A stretch of 64,000 nt of DNA, taken from a virus. Position numbers and translations under genes: made by a program. Under the pieces are notes generated by a model that was not told the origin of the DNA, ran no database searches, and saw nothing but the letters and a program-made list of their open reading frames with translations. Below, one piece after another: positions 29,454 to 38,600 of this stretch. The first letter of the stretch is position 1; every line of letters starts with the position of its first letter. The DNA is taken from IMG/VR virus record IMGVR_UViG_3300031951_000076, positions 24,671 through 88,670 of that record; one strand, written 5' to 3'.

Positions 29454-30773
29454 TTATTCAAAAGATATATCAAAAAAGTTACCTCTTTGTTTTATATCAT
29501 CTGTGTTAATTCCTTTGTAATTTAAAAAAGGAATAACATCTATATAAAACTGTTCTTGATCTTCTTTCCAACCTGGGTGAAAAGAAATATGCATTGGTAC
29601 ATTTAAATCCCAAAGAACTGATTTTTCTTTCAGCAGTTCTTGTTCATGACCTTCAACATCTATTTTTATAACAGAGATATTACTTTCAGATAGGTTATAT
29701 TTTTCTAAAATTTCTTTAATTGAAATACAATCAACTGATATTAAATTTTCTGTAGCTGAATCTCTTGTAATACTTTCCCCTAAAACAGCAGAACCTAATT
29801 GTAATTTAGTTTTTGTAGAAACAGCTTTGTCTTCTAAAATAATATTTGATATATTATTTAATTTAATATTTTCTACAAACTCTGCATGAGCAACTGGATC
29901 AGGTTCAAAACATATACAGTTCTTTGAATATTTTGAAGCTACTAATGATATAGGACCTATCCACGATCCTATATCTATAAATGTTTTATTTTTATCAAGT
30001 TTTGGAACAATAAAATCAAAGGTTGATTGTTCCCACCAAGAATAATGATCTAACCAAAATTTTGTTGTAACTGGTGTATTTTGTACATTAAATTCCAAAC
30101 CACCTTTATTTACCTTATGACTCATATTAATAGTTGATTTTAATTTGGTTCCCCAACATGATATACTTGATGCTGCAGTGTTTAAATAATATTTCCATTC
30201 ATCTGTAATATTTTCATCTGTTAAATACCACGGTGTGTGTTTTATACAATATGGTTTATCTAATCTTAAGGCATCATATGCAAAACCAGAAAATGGTCTA
30301 TATAAAGCAAATGTTGTATCAATATGAGCATCCCATCCAATATCTTTTCTGTTTATCCAATACTTACTTTCCCATTCTCTTGCTTGCCTTCCTATTTCTG
30401 TTTCAGGTAAATCACTTATATCTAATGAAAATCCAACTTTAAAAACATCAGTGTTTTCTAAAACATTAATCATTTTATCAAGCCAATCATTTGGAACGTC
30501 ATCATACAAGCAATCTGAATCAGCTATTATAAAATAGTTATCGTTAAAGTAAGGTCTTAATTGATCACCCCATACAGAATGGGGACCATTATTTTGACTA
30601 GAATAAACAACAGTTACACCTGAGTTATTATAATATTCTAATAATGGAGGATATGTAGATTGCTGATCAAAAATTACAATCTCAATTCTTGGTTCTTTTA
30701 AAAGAAAGTTAACAGCGTTTTTTAAAGAACTAATGAGATTTCTATTGACAATAAATGCTTTAATCTTTTTCAA
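29454..30773 (-). CDS. Glycosyltransferase fused to FkbM-type methyltransferase, 439 aa
   Basis: A two-domain protein. Residues about 1-215 form a GT-A type glycosyltransferase: FIVNRN start, an FDQQST strand, the metal-binding DSD at 85-87 and a downstream acceptor region rich in Trp/Tyr. Residues about 235-439 form an S-adenosylmethionine-dependent methyltransferase of the FkbM type: FIDIGSWIG (265-273), FEPDPVAHAEF (289-299) and IKIDVEGHE (369-377). The natural reading is that a sugar is added and a hydroxyl on it or a neighbouring sugar is then O-methylated, a common cap in bacterial surface glycans. The start overlaps the upstream glycosyltransferase by 14 bases. It directly follows the fibre genes in the same direction, so the phage's own Thr/Ser-rich fibres are plausible acceptors; this is inference. 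Modification of host envelope glycans is the alternative. Confidence 0.88.
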   Translation of the reverse strand: MKKIKAFIVNRNLISSLKNAVNFLLKEPRIEIVIFDQQSTYPPLLEYYNNSGVTVVYSSQNNGPHSVWGDQLRPYFNDNYFIIADSDCLYDDVPNDWLDKMINVLENTDVFKVGFSLDISDLPETEIGRQAREWESKYWINRKDIGWDAHIDTTFALYRPFSGFAYDALRLDKPYCIKHTPWYLTDENITDEWKYYLNTAASSISCWGTKLKSTINMSHKVNKGGLEFNVQNTPVTTKFWLDHYSWWEQSTFDFIVPKLDKNKTFIDIGSWIGPISLVASKYSKNCICFEPDPVAHAEFVENIKLNNISNIILEDKAVSTKTKLQLGSAVLGESITRDSATENLISVDCISIKEILEKYNLSESNISVIKIDVEGHEQELLKEKSVLWDLNVPMHISFHPGWKEDQEQFYIDVIPFLNYKGINTDDIKQRGNFFDISFE

Positions 30774-31509
30774 GAAAATCTTTTAAAAGTTGTTTATAAT
30801 CTTGTTCCCAATGTGGGTTCAAATATACATCACCTGTAGGAACATAACCTAACTTACGCATGTATTCAACATGTTCACTATGTCTTTGTATCACATTTGG
30901 TCTGTCACTAGTATCTGTACCTGCACCACTCATATGATAACTTCTACCTCCCCACATATAAAACCAACTCACTTCATTGTCTGGTGGAGCAGCAAATACA
31001 ACATTTTGTGAATTATATCGAATATTCATTACAAATGTCATATCATATCCTGCATTCTCATGTGGATGTTTTCCAAGATTTTCCCAAATTCTTTTACTAT
31101 AAACAATGCCTGAATTACCTAATCCTGTAATATCAGTAATTGCTTTATTGTTAAAGAAAACTCCACGATGCCAGTGTAAAAGATCTGTATCTTCTTTAAA
31201 ATACTTTGCAATATTTGTTAGATGATTTGGAAGTGCAACATCGTCATCGTCCCAAACTGCAATTATATTAGATGAACATTGACTTACAGCAAAGTTTTCT
31301 TTTTCACCAATTGTTTGAAATGTGTAATCTAAATTATAAATTTTTATTTCAGGATGGTCAAAGATTAATTTTTGTAAAGGGTAATCGTTTACAATAATCA
31401 TTTCTTTTTTACCAGGATAGTCTTGATTAATAAAAGAATAAATACTTTCTTCTAATAAATCCACTCTACCATACGTTATACATTTTGCAGATATAAAAGG
31501 ATAATTCAT
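30760..31509 (-). CDS. Family 2-like glycosyltransferase, 249 aa
   Basis: A GT-A fold glycosyltransferase. The N-terminus ISAKCITYGRVDLLEESIYS followed by FINQDYPGKKEMIIVND is the classical GT2 nucleotide-sugar binding region. WDDDDVALPNHL (Asp 87-90) is the metal-binding motif. A C-terminal acceptor domain contains several Trp/Tyr/His residues. It lacks membrane segments, so it acts in the cytoplasm. It overlaps both neighbouring genes (14 and 4 bases), so the three glycosyltransferases are one coupled unit. The sugar and acceptor cannot be read from sequence. Confidence 0.88.
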   Translation of the reverse strand: MNYPFISAKCITYGRVDLLEESIYSFINQDYPGKKEMIIVNDYPLQKLIFDHPEIKIYNLDYTFQTIGEKENFAVSQCSSNIIAVWDDDDVALPNHLTNIAKYFKEDTDLLHWHRGVFFNNKAITDITGLGNSGIVYSKRIWENLGKHPHENAGYDMTFVMNIRYNSQNVVFAAPPDNEVSWFYMWGGRSYHMSGAGTDTSDRPNVIQRHSEHVEYMRKLGYVPTGDVYLNPHWEQDYKQLLKDFLEKD

Positions 31510-32432
31510 ATAAGCGCTGATGTTTTAGAAGTGTTAATAATTTCTTCAGCATACTTATATGAACAAAAATCTTTATTAAGATTTTGAATTTCTATATCAT
31601 ATGGTAATACTAATTGATACTTGCCTTTAAAAAATAAATCAGTTCTGTCAGAAGTTACACCTGCATTATGAAATATAGGATGTTTATCCCATTCACTAAC
31701 TGGAGATGTAGCCCAAGAAAAAGAAAGTTTATTAGTTACTAATACTTGCTTATCCCAAAACCAAAGATTCCAAAGAACTGCCCACATATCAGCACACCAA
31801 ATTTGTAGTTCATGATATGAAGGATCTAATGCTTTATCTTTATCAATTTCATGTGTAATTAATCTAAAAAGATTTTCAGCATCATAATATACTTTTTTCC
31901 AAAACTCTGCAGGAATTCCTTTTAAAATATATTGTGCTCCACCACTATTTTTTTCTTGCTCAATAATGTATTGTTTATTAACATTAACTATATCAGCCAT
32001 AAAATCAAGATACTTTTCACCTTTAGATCTAACATAGTTTGCACCAATATAACTTACAGTATCGCTTACATAACAATTATCATCTTCAAGAAGTCCTTTA
32101 AAATCTAATGGTTTTGCAAAAATAATATCGCAGTCATGATAGAAAATAGTTTCATGTTCTAATTCAGGATGCTGCAACCAATGCTTGTACAAAACATGGG
32201 GACGTATACTGGATATATAACAAGGTTTTTGCCTGTTATCTGGATAAAAATAAAATCTCGTATCAGTGTATTTTGCTGCAAGTTTTTGCCATTTTTCAGA
32301 AACATGTCCATGGTGCCCACATACAATTTGAATATCTTTTGGATCTACACCATTTCTAACAAAGTTATTAATCATAACTTCTACTTGCCATGTATAATAA
32401 TCTATGGCAGGTTGTACGCATAAAAATTTCAT
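31506..32432 (-). CDS. Putative glycosyltransferase with H-D-C-D motif, 308 aa
   Basis: The start (FLCVQPAIDYYTWQVEVMI) and the FYHDCDIIFAKPL segment (DxD-type D100/D102) are typical of GT-A enzymes that handle a nucleotide sugar with a divalent metal. The rest is Trp- and His-rich (IFHNAGV near residue 265). The layout resembles the peptidyl-serine galactosyltransferase and hydroxyproline arabinosyltransferase group, which modify Ser or Hyp in structural proteins; I offer this resemblance cautiously, from memory. It is the first gene of the sugar unit, 34 bases after the last fibre gene, with an AT-rich TACAAATATATT element just upstream of its start. Confidence 0.75.
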   Translation of the reverse strand: MKFLCVQPAIDYYTWQVEVMINNFVRNGVDPKDIQIVCGHHGHVSEKWQKLAAKYTDTRFYFYPDNRQKPCYISSIRPHVLYKHWLQHPELEHETIFYHDCDIIFAKPLDFKGLLEDDNCYVSDTVSYIGANYVRSKGEKYLDFMADIVNVNKQYIIEQEKNSGGAQYILKGIPAEFWKKVYYDAENLFRLITHEIDKDKALDPSYHELQIWCADMWAVLWNLWFWDKQVLVTNKLSFSWATSPVSEWDKHPIFHNAGVTSDRTDLFFKGKYQLVLPYDIEIQNLNKDFCSYKYAEEIINTSKTSALI

Positions 32433-32466
32433 AAATGTTGGTTTTTTTACAAATATATTAAATAAA

Positions 32467-34935
32467 TTAACAATATCCTATTGCTTGTACAAATGATGTT
32501 CCTCCAAAAATACCACCTTGAAAACATACAGTATTACCAGGCGCAAGTGAAAAGTTATTTGACCAGTTAACACAATAATCTGACCAACCACTTACACTTA
32601 CAAAAAAAGTAGATGTATTTAAATATTCAACAGATGGTGCAACTACATATGTAGGAGAAGTGCTAGTAGAACCATCTGTAAAAAATACTCTTAATCTGAT
32701 TTCAAAAAATGTTGCAACTGGAGGAGTAGCATAAAGACTAAGTATATTACATATATTTAAAAAACCAGATTGTACATTAGTTGCAGCAGGACTGCTTTGT
32801 GTCCAACTTAACCAATTTTGTTGTCTATGATCTAGAAATACAGCGCTAACACATTTACAATTATCACCTAAAAGACCCCATAGAATTGTTTGATTACAAC
32901 CACTTCCCCCAAAAGGTGCTGATGTAACAGTTGCTATTGTAGCGCCTGGATAACAAGTTCCACCTGGATTTCCTGAAATAAAAGGTGTGCAAGTATTTGT
33001 ACCTGAAACACATGCGGGTGCAATTGTTGTAGTGCTGGTAGAAGTAGTTGTTGGTGGACCTGTCACCACAAAACTATTAGATGCAGGACAAATTCCACTT
33101 ACACTCACAATTCTTAACTGAACAAGAGATCCTATTGGTATTTGAAAAGGTAACACAGTTGATGAAGATAAACAACCTGTACCTCCTACCACATTATTCC
33201 AAGGAGTCCAAGATGTACCTGTACCACTTGTATCAGCTCTAAATTGAACTTGAGAACATGTGTTACAACCTACTGTTGGAATTGTGTAATTTATTTGAAC
33301 AGTTTGACTACCCGTGCCACCACCTGATATTGAACGAGCATCAGTAATTGTTGGAGAACAGCATATTGGAGGAGCTAACGTAGTAGTTGTACTAGTTGAT
33401 GTTGTGCTAGTAGTCGAAGTGGTAGTCGAAGTGGTTGTAGTAGATGTAGAAGTTGTTGTTGTAGTTGGATTACATACCCCTCGATTTAATGCTTTAAAAC
33501 CATAAGGATCAGGAAGATTGCTATTAGGTACATTTACCCATAAATTAGATACACAACTTAAAATACAACTAGCTGGGTAAGGACCAGCTAAGGGACTATA
33601 AGCTACAATAGCTGATGGTGCAAATGGAGGTGTTAAAGATGTGTTAGTTGCATAAGCAACAACCCACGCACCTCCTGGCAGATAAGTAGAACTATTATCC
33701 CAATATATGTATAGTACTTCAGGATCTGGTGGATCAACAATAAATTTATACCACACCTTACCATTTACGAGTGTTGTCTCAGGGAATAAACTTTGTTCAA
33801 TATTACCAAAGTTTTCTGAAAATGCATAAAAACAAATATTTTCTGGACATTTTCCTAACGCACTACTGCATACTGCAGGTGTTAATGCATTATTACAATC
33901 AGGAGTCCATTGATTAGTTGAACTACTTATAGGTAAAGCGTTACCACCATTATCAAGTGTTTGAAAAATTGAACCTGCTCCTAAACCATCTATATCCCAA
34001 ACCCATTTATTAATAGAAGGTAGCCAATAAACAGCTAAACTAGTTGCATAACCATACCACACTTTACCATTATATAAAACTGGTGATGTACCGATTGGTA
34101 AATCTTCATAACCTAGACCACCTTGTTCTGCTGCAACTATAAAACACATTGTTGGATCAATAGTAGTTGTAGTTGTTGTGGAACTAGTTGTTGTGGAGCT
34201 TGTTGTAGTGCTTGTGCTACTTGTTGTTGATGTTGATGTAGTAGTACTTGTTGTTGAAGTACTAGTAGATGTAGTAGTACTAGTTGTTGAAGTAGTAGTT
34301 GTAGTGGGGCAATTTTCTAAAAGTGAAGAATCTATAAACCCTACACTTGTTCCACCAACTACTTGTGGTGTCCATAATGGAGGATTTATACCATTAGTAA
34401 CTGGATATTGTGCTGTTGATGGAAGTGTTTGAATTATTCCACCAAATGATGAATCTTCATGAACCCACTGTGTACCATCATAATACACTCTTCTTAATGG
34501 AGAATTGTCAAAAACATATTGAGGTTTACCATTTATTTGAGAAGCATTACCGCCTGATGATAATTGTATATTATAAAAACAAGCATTACCTACACATTCT
34601 ATATATAAATTAAAACATATATTAGGAAATACAGTAGTTGTGGTCGTAGTAGAAGATGTTGTAGTTGTTGAAGAAGTTGTACTACTTGTGGTGGTGCTAG
34701 TTGATGTACTGGTAGTAGTAGTTGGTAAAATAATTGGTATATTACAACTACTAGTATTTGACGTAGCTATTAAAGCTATTACACCTGGTGATACATCAAC
34801 TAGCATGCCTGCTAACAAATCTGCTGTATTTACAACAGATGGGTTAACAGTACCGCCAGCAGGTATTGTAGATAAAGTCATCGTTGGACCAAATCCAGAA
34901 CCAAGAGGACCATTTATTTGTACAAATACAAACAT
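32467..34935 (-). CDS. Modular Thr/Ser-linked fibre/adhesin protein, 822 aa
   Basis: Residues 1-70 are an anchor domain shared with three other proteins here (GFGP near residue 15, a conserved VSPG turn, Cys near 65). Then alternate: Thr/Ser linker (about 71-100), a beta domain with NGKPQY and VYYDGTQWV (105-205), linker (207-260), two more domains of the same NGKxWY type (263-365 and 368-485), linker (487-520), a fibronectin-III-like domain (522-625), a short linker and a Cys-containing C-terminal domain (640-822). No signal peptide, as expected for a virion protein. Likely a tail fibre or decoration adhesin binding surface sugars or proteins. It is the last fibre gene before the glycosyltransferases. 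Domain names are judged by eye. Confidence 0.8.
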   Translation of the reverse strand: MFVFVQINGPLGSGFGPTMTLSTIPAGGTVNPSVVNTADLLAGMLVDVSPGVIALIATSNTSSCNIPIILPTTTTSTSTSTTTSSTTSSTTTTSSTTTTTTVFPNICFNLYIECVGNACFYNIQLSSGGNASQINGKPQYVFDNSPLRRVYYDGTQWVHEDSSFGGIIQTLPSTAQYPVTNGINPPLWTPQVVGGTSVGFIDSSLLENCPTTTTTSTTSTTTSTSTSTTSTTTSTSTTSSTSTTTSSTTTSSTTTTTTIDPTMCFIVAAEQGGLGYEDLPIGTSPVLYNGKVWYGYATSLAVYWLPSINKWVWDIDGLGAGSIFQTLDNGGNALPISSSTNQWTPDCNNALTPAVCSSALGKCPENICFYAFSENFGNIEQSLFPETTLVNGKVWYKFIVDPPDPEVLYIYWDNSSTYLPGGAWVVAYATNTSLTPPFAPSAIVAYSPLAGPYPASCILSCVSNLWVNVPNSNLPDPYGFKALNRGVCNPTTTTTSTSTTTTSTTTSTTSTTSTSTTTTLAPPICCSPTITDARSISGGGTGSQTVQINYTIPTVGCNTCSQVQFRADTSGTGTSWTPWNNVVGGTGCLSSSTVLPFQIPIGSLVQLRIVSVSGICPASNSFVVTGPPTTTSTSTTTIAPACVSGTNTCTPFISGNPGGTCYPGATIATVTSAPFGGSGCNQTILWGLLGDNCKCVSAVFLDHRQQNWLSWTQSSPAATNVQSGFLNICNILSLYATPPVATFFEIRLRVFFTDGSTSTSPTYVVAPSVEYLNTSTFFVSVSGWSDYCVNWSNNFSLAPGNTVCFQGGIFGGTSFVQAIGYC
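34156..34315 (-). repeat. Thr/Ser linker tract of the 822-aa fibre
   Basis: About 53 codons of almost only Thr and Ser, read on the minus strand. The codons vary (ACA, ACT, ACC, TCT, AGT, TCC), so it is a protein-level repeat rather than an exact DNA repeat. Shorter tracts of the same kind lie at 33376-33475 and 34630-34730. Confidence 0.85.
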
Positions 34936-34947
34936 ACTTTATATAAA

Positions 34948-35580
34948 TTAAGAAATCTTCTTAACAAAAATTCTAGTTGGTGTATTATTAGCATCTGAAG
35001 GGAATGGTGACTGTGCACTTGGGTTCATACAAACACTATAATAACCAGCAGCTGTTACTTCAAGTATAAGTGTAGCATTAATTATCTGATCAGCAGCTGC
35101 AGCTTCAACTGATTTATAATCATTCAAAAGAGTAATTGAACTCATTGCTCCACCTGATGTAGTAGAAGAAGATACTCTTACAAGGATATCAACATTACTA
35201 GTAAAATCAAAAAAGTGAATTTGAGTAGTTATCTCATAAATACCAGGTTGCTTAAAATGAATACGAGCTCCTTGGTTAGCATTAGTTCCAGCTACAGATC
35301 CAGAATTAACAAGCTCAAACACATCTGTATTTGTGTTAAATAGTACACTGTTCCATGGAATGTAGTTATCTATTCCATTTGTCATATTACCATATTGAGC
35401 ACTTGTAGGATAAGCTCCTCCTGATCCAGGGTTAACCCAGCTAAATCCAGCTGAAGGAGTTGTGAAGTTCTCTTTTTTCACCCTGTAGGTGGTTGCTCCT
35501 GTACTGTCATTCATTACAATTTCAGCACCCTGCGTGTTCCCAGTAAATAAAGGAAGAGCAGAAATTTTTACGTTAGGCAT
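34948..35580 (-). CDS. Trimeric tail-fibre tip-like protein, 210 aa
   Basis: The N-terminus KISALPLFTGNTQGAEIVMND followed by TYRVKKENF is a common fibre-protein opening. The remaining 150 residues are beta-rich and resemble a C1q/TNF-like jelly roll used as a trimeric fibre tip (ARIHFKQPGIYEITTQIHFF, then a C-terminal YYSVCMNP strand). It lacks the Thr/Ser linkers of its neighbours. It probably forms a compact receptor-binding head, perhaps assembled with the long fibres encoded on either side. An AT-rich promoter-like element lies about 40 bases upstream of the start. Confidence 0.75.
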   Translation of the reverse strand: MPNVKISALPLFTGNTQGAEIVMNDSTGATTYRVKKENFTTPSAGFSWVNPGSGGAYPTSAQYGNMTNGIDNYIPWNSVLFNTNTDVFELVNSGSVAGTNANQGARIHFKQPGIYEITTQIHFFDFTSNVDILVRVSSSTTSGGAMSSITLLNDYKSVEAAAADQIINATLILEVTAAGYYSVCMNPSAQSPFPSDANNTPTRIFVKKIS

Positions 35581-35617
35581 AGTTTTTAAAATTTAAAAGT
35601 TAAAATATTTAGGGTTA

Positions 35618-35634
35618 TACAAATATAATATAAT
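35618..35634 (-). promoter_or_regulatory. AT-rich promoter-like element before fibre-tip gene
   Basis: ATTATATTATATTTGTA (minus strand) lies 38 bases upstream of the start at 35580. It contains TATATTTG, which matches the TAnnTTTG -7 box of Bacteroidota promoters, and resembles the two identical elements at 50332 and 58509. I saw no convincing -33 box. Confidence 0.3.
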
Positions 35635-38600
35635 CTATTGTTCTGTTATTAACAAATCATTGTTTTCAGCTTGAAGCTCATCATTTAATTCAGTTGATAT
35701 AAAGTTACTAGGATCTGCAGTGGTAGTAGTTGTAGTACTAGTAGAAGTTGTACTTGTTGTAGTTGGAGTCGTACAAGTACCATCAATATATTCAATTTCA
35801 ACAGCATCTGTACTTGAAATTGTTAAAGATGATGTTGTATAATTTCCAGTACCTATAACATCTATACACTCAACTATAACACTGTTAATTTTAATATTAA
35901 GTTTTGATGTAGGTGCAGCTGTTCCTATATTAATAGTCAAAGCACCAACATAACCACCATGAACACCTTCTGCAGTTTGACCATTTGTAACAGGTAAACT
36001 ACCTACTGTTATAATATACCAAGAAGGTGTAATATTATCTAAACTAGATCCTGCAGATGTATTATTAGTTACAAACAAACTTCCAGAAGGTAATGTTGTT
36101 GTGGTTGTAGTACTAGTTGTTGTGGTCGTACTAGTTGAGGTAGTCGTTGTTGTAGTAGGTTCCTCTGTAGTAGTTGTTGTTGTACTAGTTGTAGACGTTG
36201 TTGATGTCGTAGTAGTAGTAGGCTCTTCTGTAGTCGTAGTTGTAGTACTTGTTGTGGTCGGTTCTTCAGTTGTCGTAGTAGTTGTTGAAGTAGTTGTAGT
36301 TGTGCTTGTGGTAGTTGTAGGACATATTGATTGCTCTATAACTAAATCTTCATCATTCTCAGCAGTTATGGAATCATCTCCTTCACTTGCTAACAAACAT
36401 AAAGTAGCAGGATCTATTGTAGTAGTTGTAGTTGTACTGGTTGTAGAAGTAGTGGTAGTGGTTGGCTCCTCTGTAGTAGTAGTGGTCGTACTAGTTGAAG
36501 TAGTCGTAGTTGTAGGTTCCTCTGTGGTTGTAGTAGTTGTAGAAGTTGTACTAGTAGTAGGTTCTTCCGTAGTCGTAGTTGTAGTACTGCTACTAGTAGT
36601 AGTTGTGGTAGGTTCTTCTGTTGTAGTTGTTGTAGTAGAAGATGTTGTTGTACTGCTAGTAGTAGTAGTTGTTGGTGCACAAGACTGACAATCGTTAGGG
36701 AAACCTGATAGCAAACATCCAACTTCACATGGGGTAGTTGTTATATCCCCAGTTATATTAATTGGTGTTCCAGCAAGAACACAAGCTGTTATAGTGATGT
36801 TTGTTCCTATTATACCAATAGTATCTGGAGTTCCGTTACATTGTATATAATCTATATTTCCTCCTACTGTAGGGCCTGAAGTAAAGCTATAGCAGAAGCA
36901 ACAAGACTCAGCTACAATATTATCATCATTCTCAGCTGTTATAGGATCATCACTTTCAGTAGATATGAAACACAATGTAGCTGGATCTAACGTGGTAGTA
37001 GTCGTAGTGCTTGACGTTGTGGTAGTACTAGTTGAAGTTGTAGTAGTGGTGGGTTCTTCAGTTGTTGTAGTTGTAGTTGTCGGCTCCTCAGTAGTAGTAG
37101 TAGTGGTTGTAGGTTCCTCAGTAGTAGTAGTAGTGGTAGTACTTGTACTTGTTGTAGTAGTCGAAGTAGTAGTTGTACAAGTTGTTACAAAACTTTTTGC
37201 TCTTACATTTCCTAAAGAATCTGTAAATGCTATCCAATAAGTTCCTACAGCAACACCTCCTTGTGAATATACTACAGATGTACCAACTGTCCAACTAGTA
37301 TTAGATAATGCTGCAGCTTCACTTGTAAACCAAAAATTACCAAAAGCATAACCTGTGCCTGAACCTCCTGTTGGGTTATTTGCTGTAACCTCAATTGATT
37401 GAGTTGCAGCATTTACGCATACTACAGATACTATATCAAAGTCTAATGGACAAGGTGATTGTTCTATAGCTAAATTATCATCATTTTCCCCTGTTATAGG
37501 ATCATTCCCTTCTGTAGCTATCAAACAAAATGTAGCAGGATCTAATGTTGTACTAGTTGTTGTCGTTGTTGTGCTAGTGGTACTAGTTGTAGTAGTAGAC
37601 GTTGTAGGTTCTTCAGTTGTTGTGGTCGTTGTAGTACTTGATGTTGTTGTTGTCGTAGGTTCTTCTGTGGTTGTCGTAGTTGTACTAGTACTTGTTGTAG
37701 TAGACGTTGTAGTGGTGCTTGTGCTACTTGTAGTTGTAGTTGTACTAGTAGTAGTTGTCCCAGGACTATCACATAATAAACCAAATGCAAAGTTAGTTCT
37801 GTATTCACTATATGTAGCCTGAATCTGAATTTGTGTATGTGTTCCGGGAAACTGTACAATACCATAACCTTCATTACCAGATATAGTGTAACTATTAGAT
37901 CCAAATACTACACCGCTGTCTCCCACTGTAAGGTCTGTTGGTGTAACAGCACAAGGTCCAGCAGCATTAAATCCACATCCAGGAAGTTCAATAAATGGTA
38001 CATTAGGTTTAAACAACTGCTGTGTTACAGGGCTACCCAAAGACCATATACCAAGAATAGGATCAGCAATTGGTGATGAGAAATTAAAGGTGATTGTCAC
38101 TATTCCAGCAATATTACCTTTAATATAGTATGAATTACCACTTGGTGCAACATTACCATAACTTGTACAAGTAATACCATTAGTACATTGTACAGGTTCA
38201 ACACCTGTGGGATTAAGAGGATCAAATCCATCACCAGGACCTGCAGGACCATTGGTAGACATTGTGATACCAATTATACCTTGTTTAGCAGTATTTATAG
38301 ATCCTTCAGTATAATTATCACCAACATTCTGCCATACAATTTGACAAAGTGTAGTAGTAGTTGTTGTTACAGGACATTCTTCAGTTCTAAGTTGATCATC
38401 ATTTTCTGCTGTAATTGGTTCATCAGCTTCAGTAGCAAGTAAACAAATATTGTTTGGATCTTCAGTAGTAGTAGTTGTAGTAGAAGATGTAGTAGAAGAT
38501 GTTGTAGAAGATGTTGTAGGGATTGTACCTGTACCACCACCATTGCTACAAGGATCTTCTGTAGTTGTAGTTGTAGTGGATGTTGTTGTAGTAGTAGACG

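Noticed and set aside
36101-36688. Long Val-rich open frame on the plus strand
   Set aside because: It is the antisense reading of the Thr/Ser linker codons. The same happens at 34178-34432, 37571-37822, 42343-42714 and 46662-46925. No plus-strand gene signals were seen.
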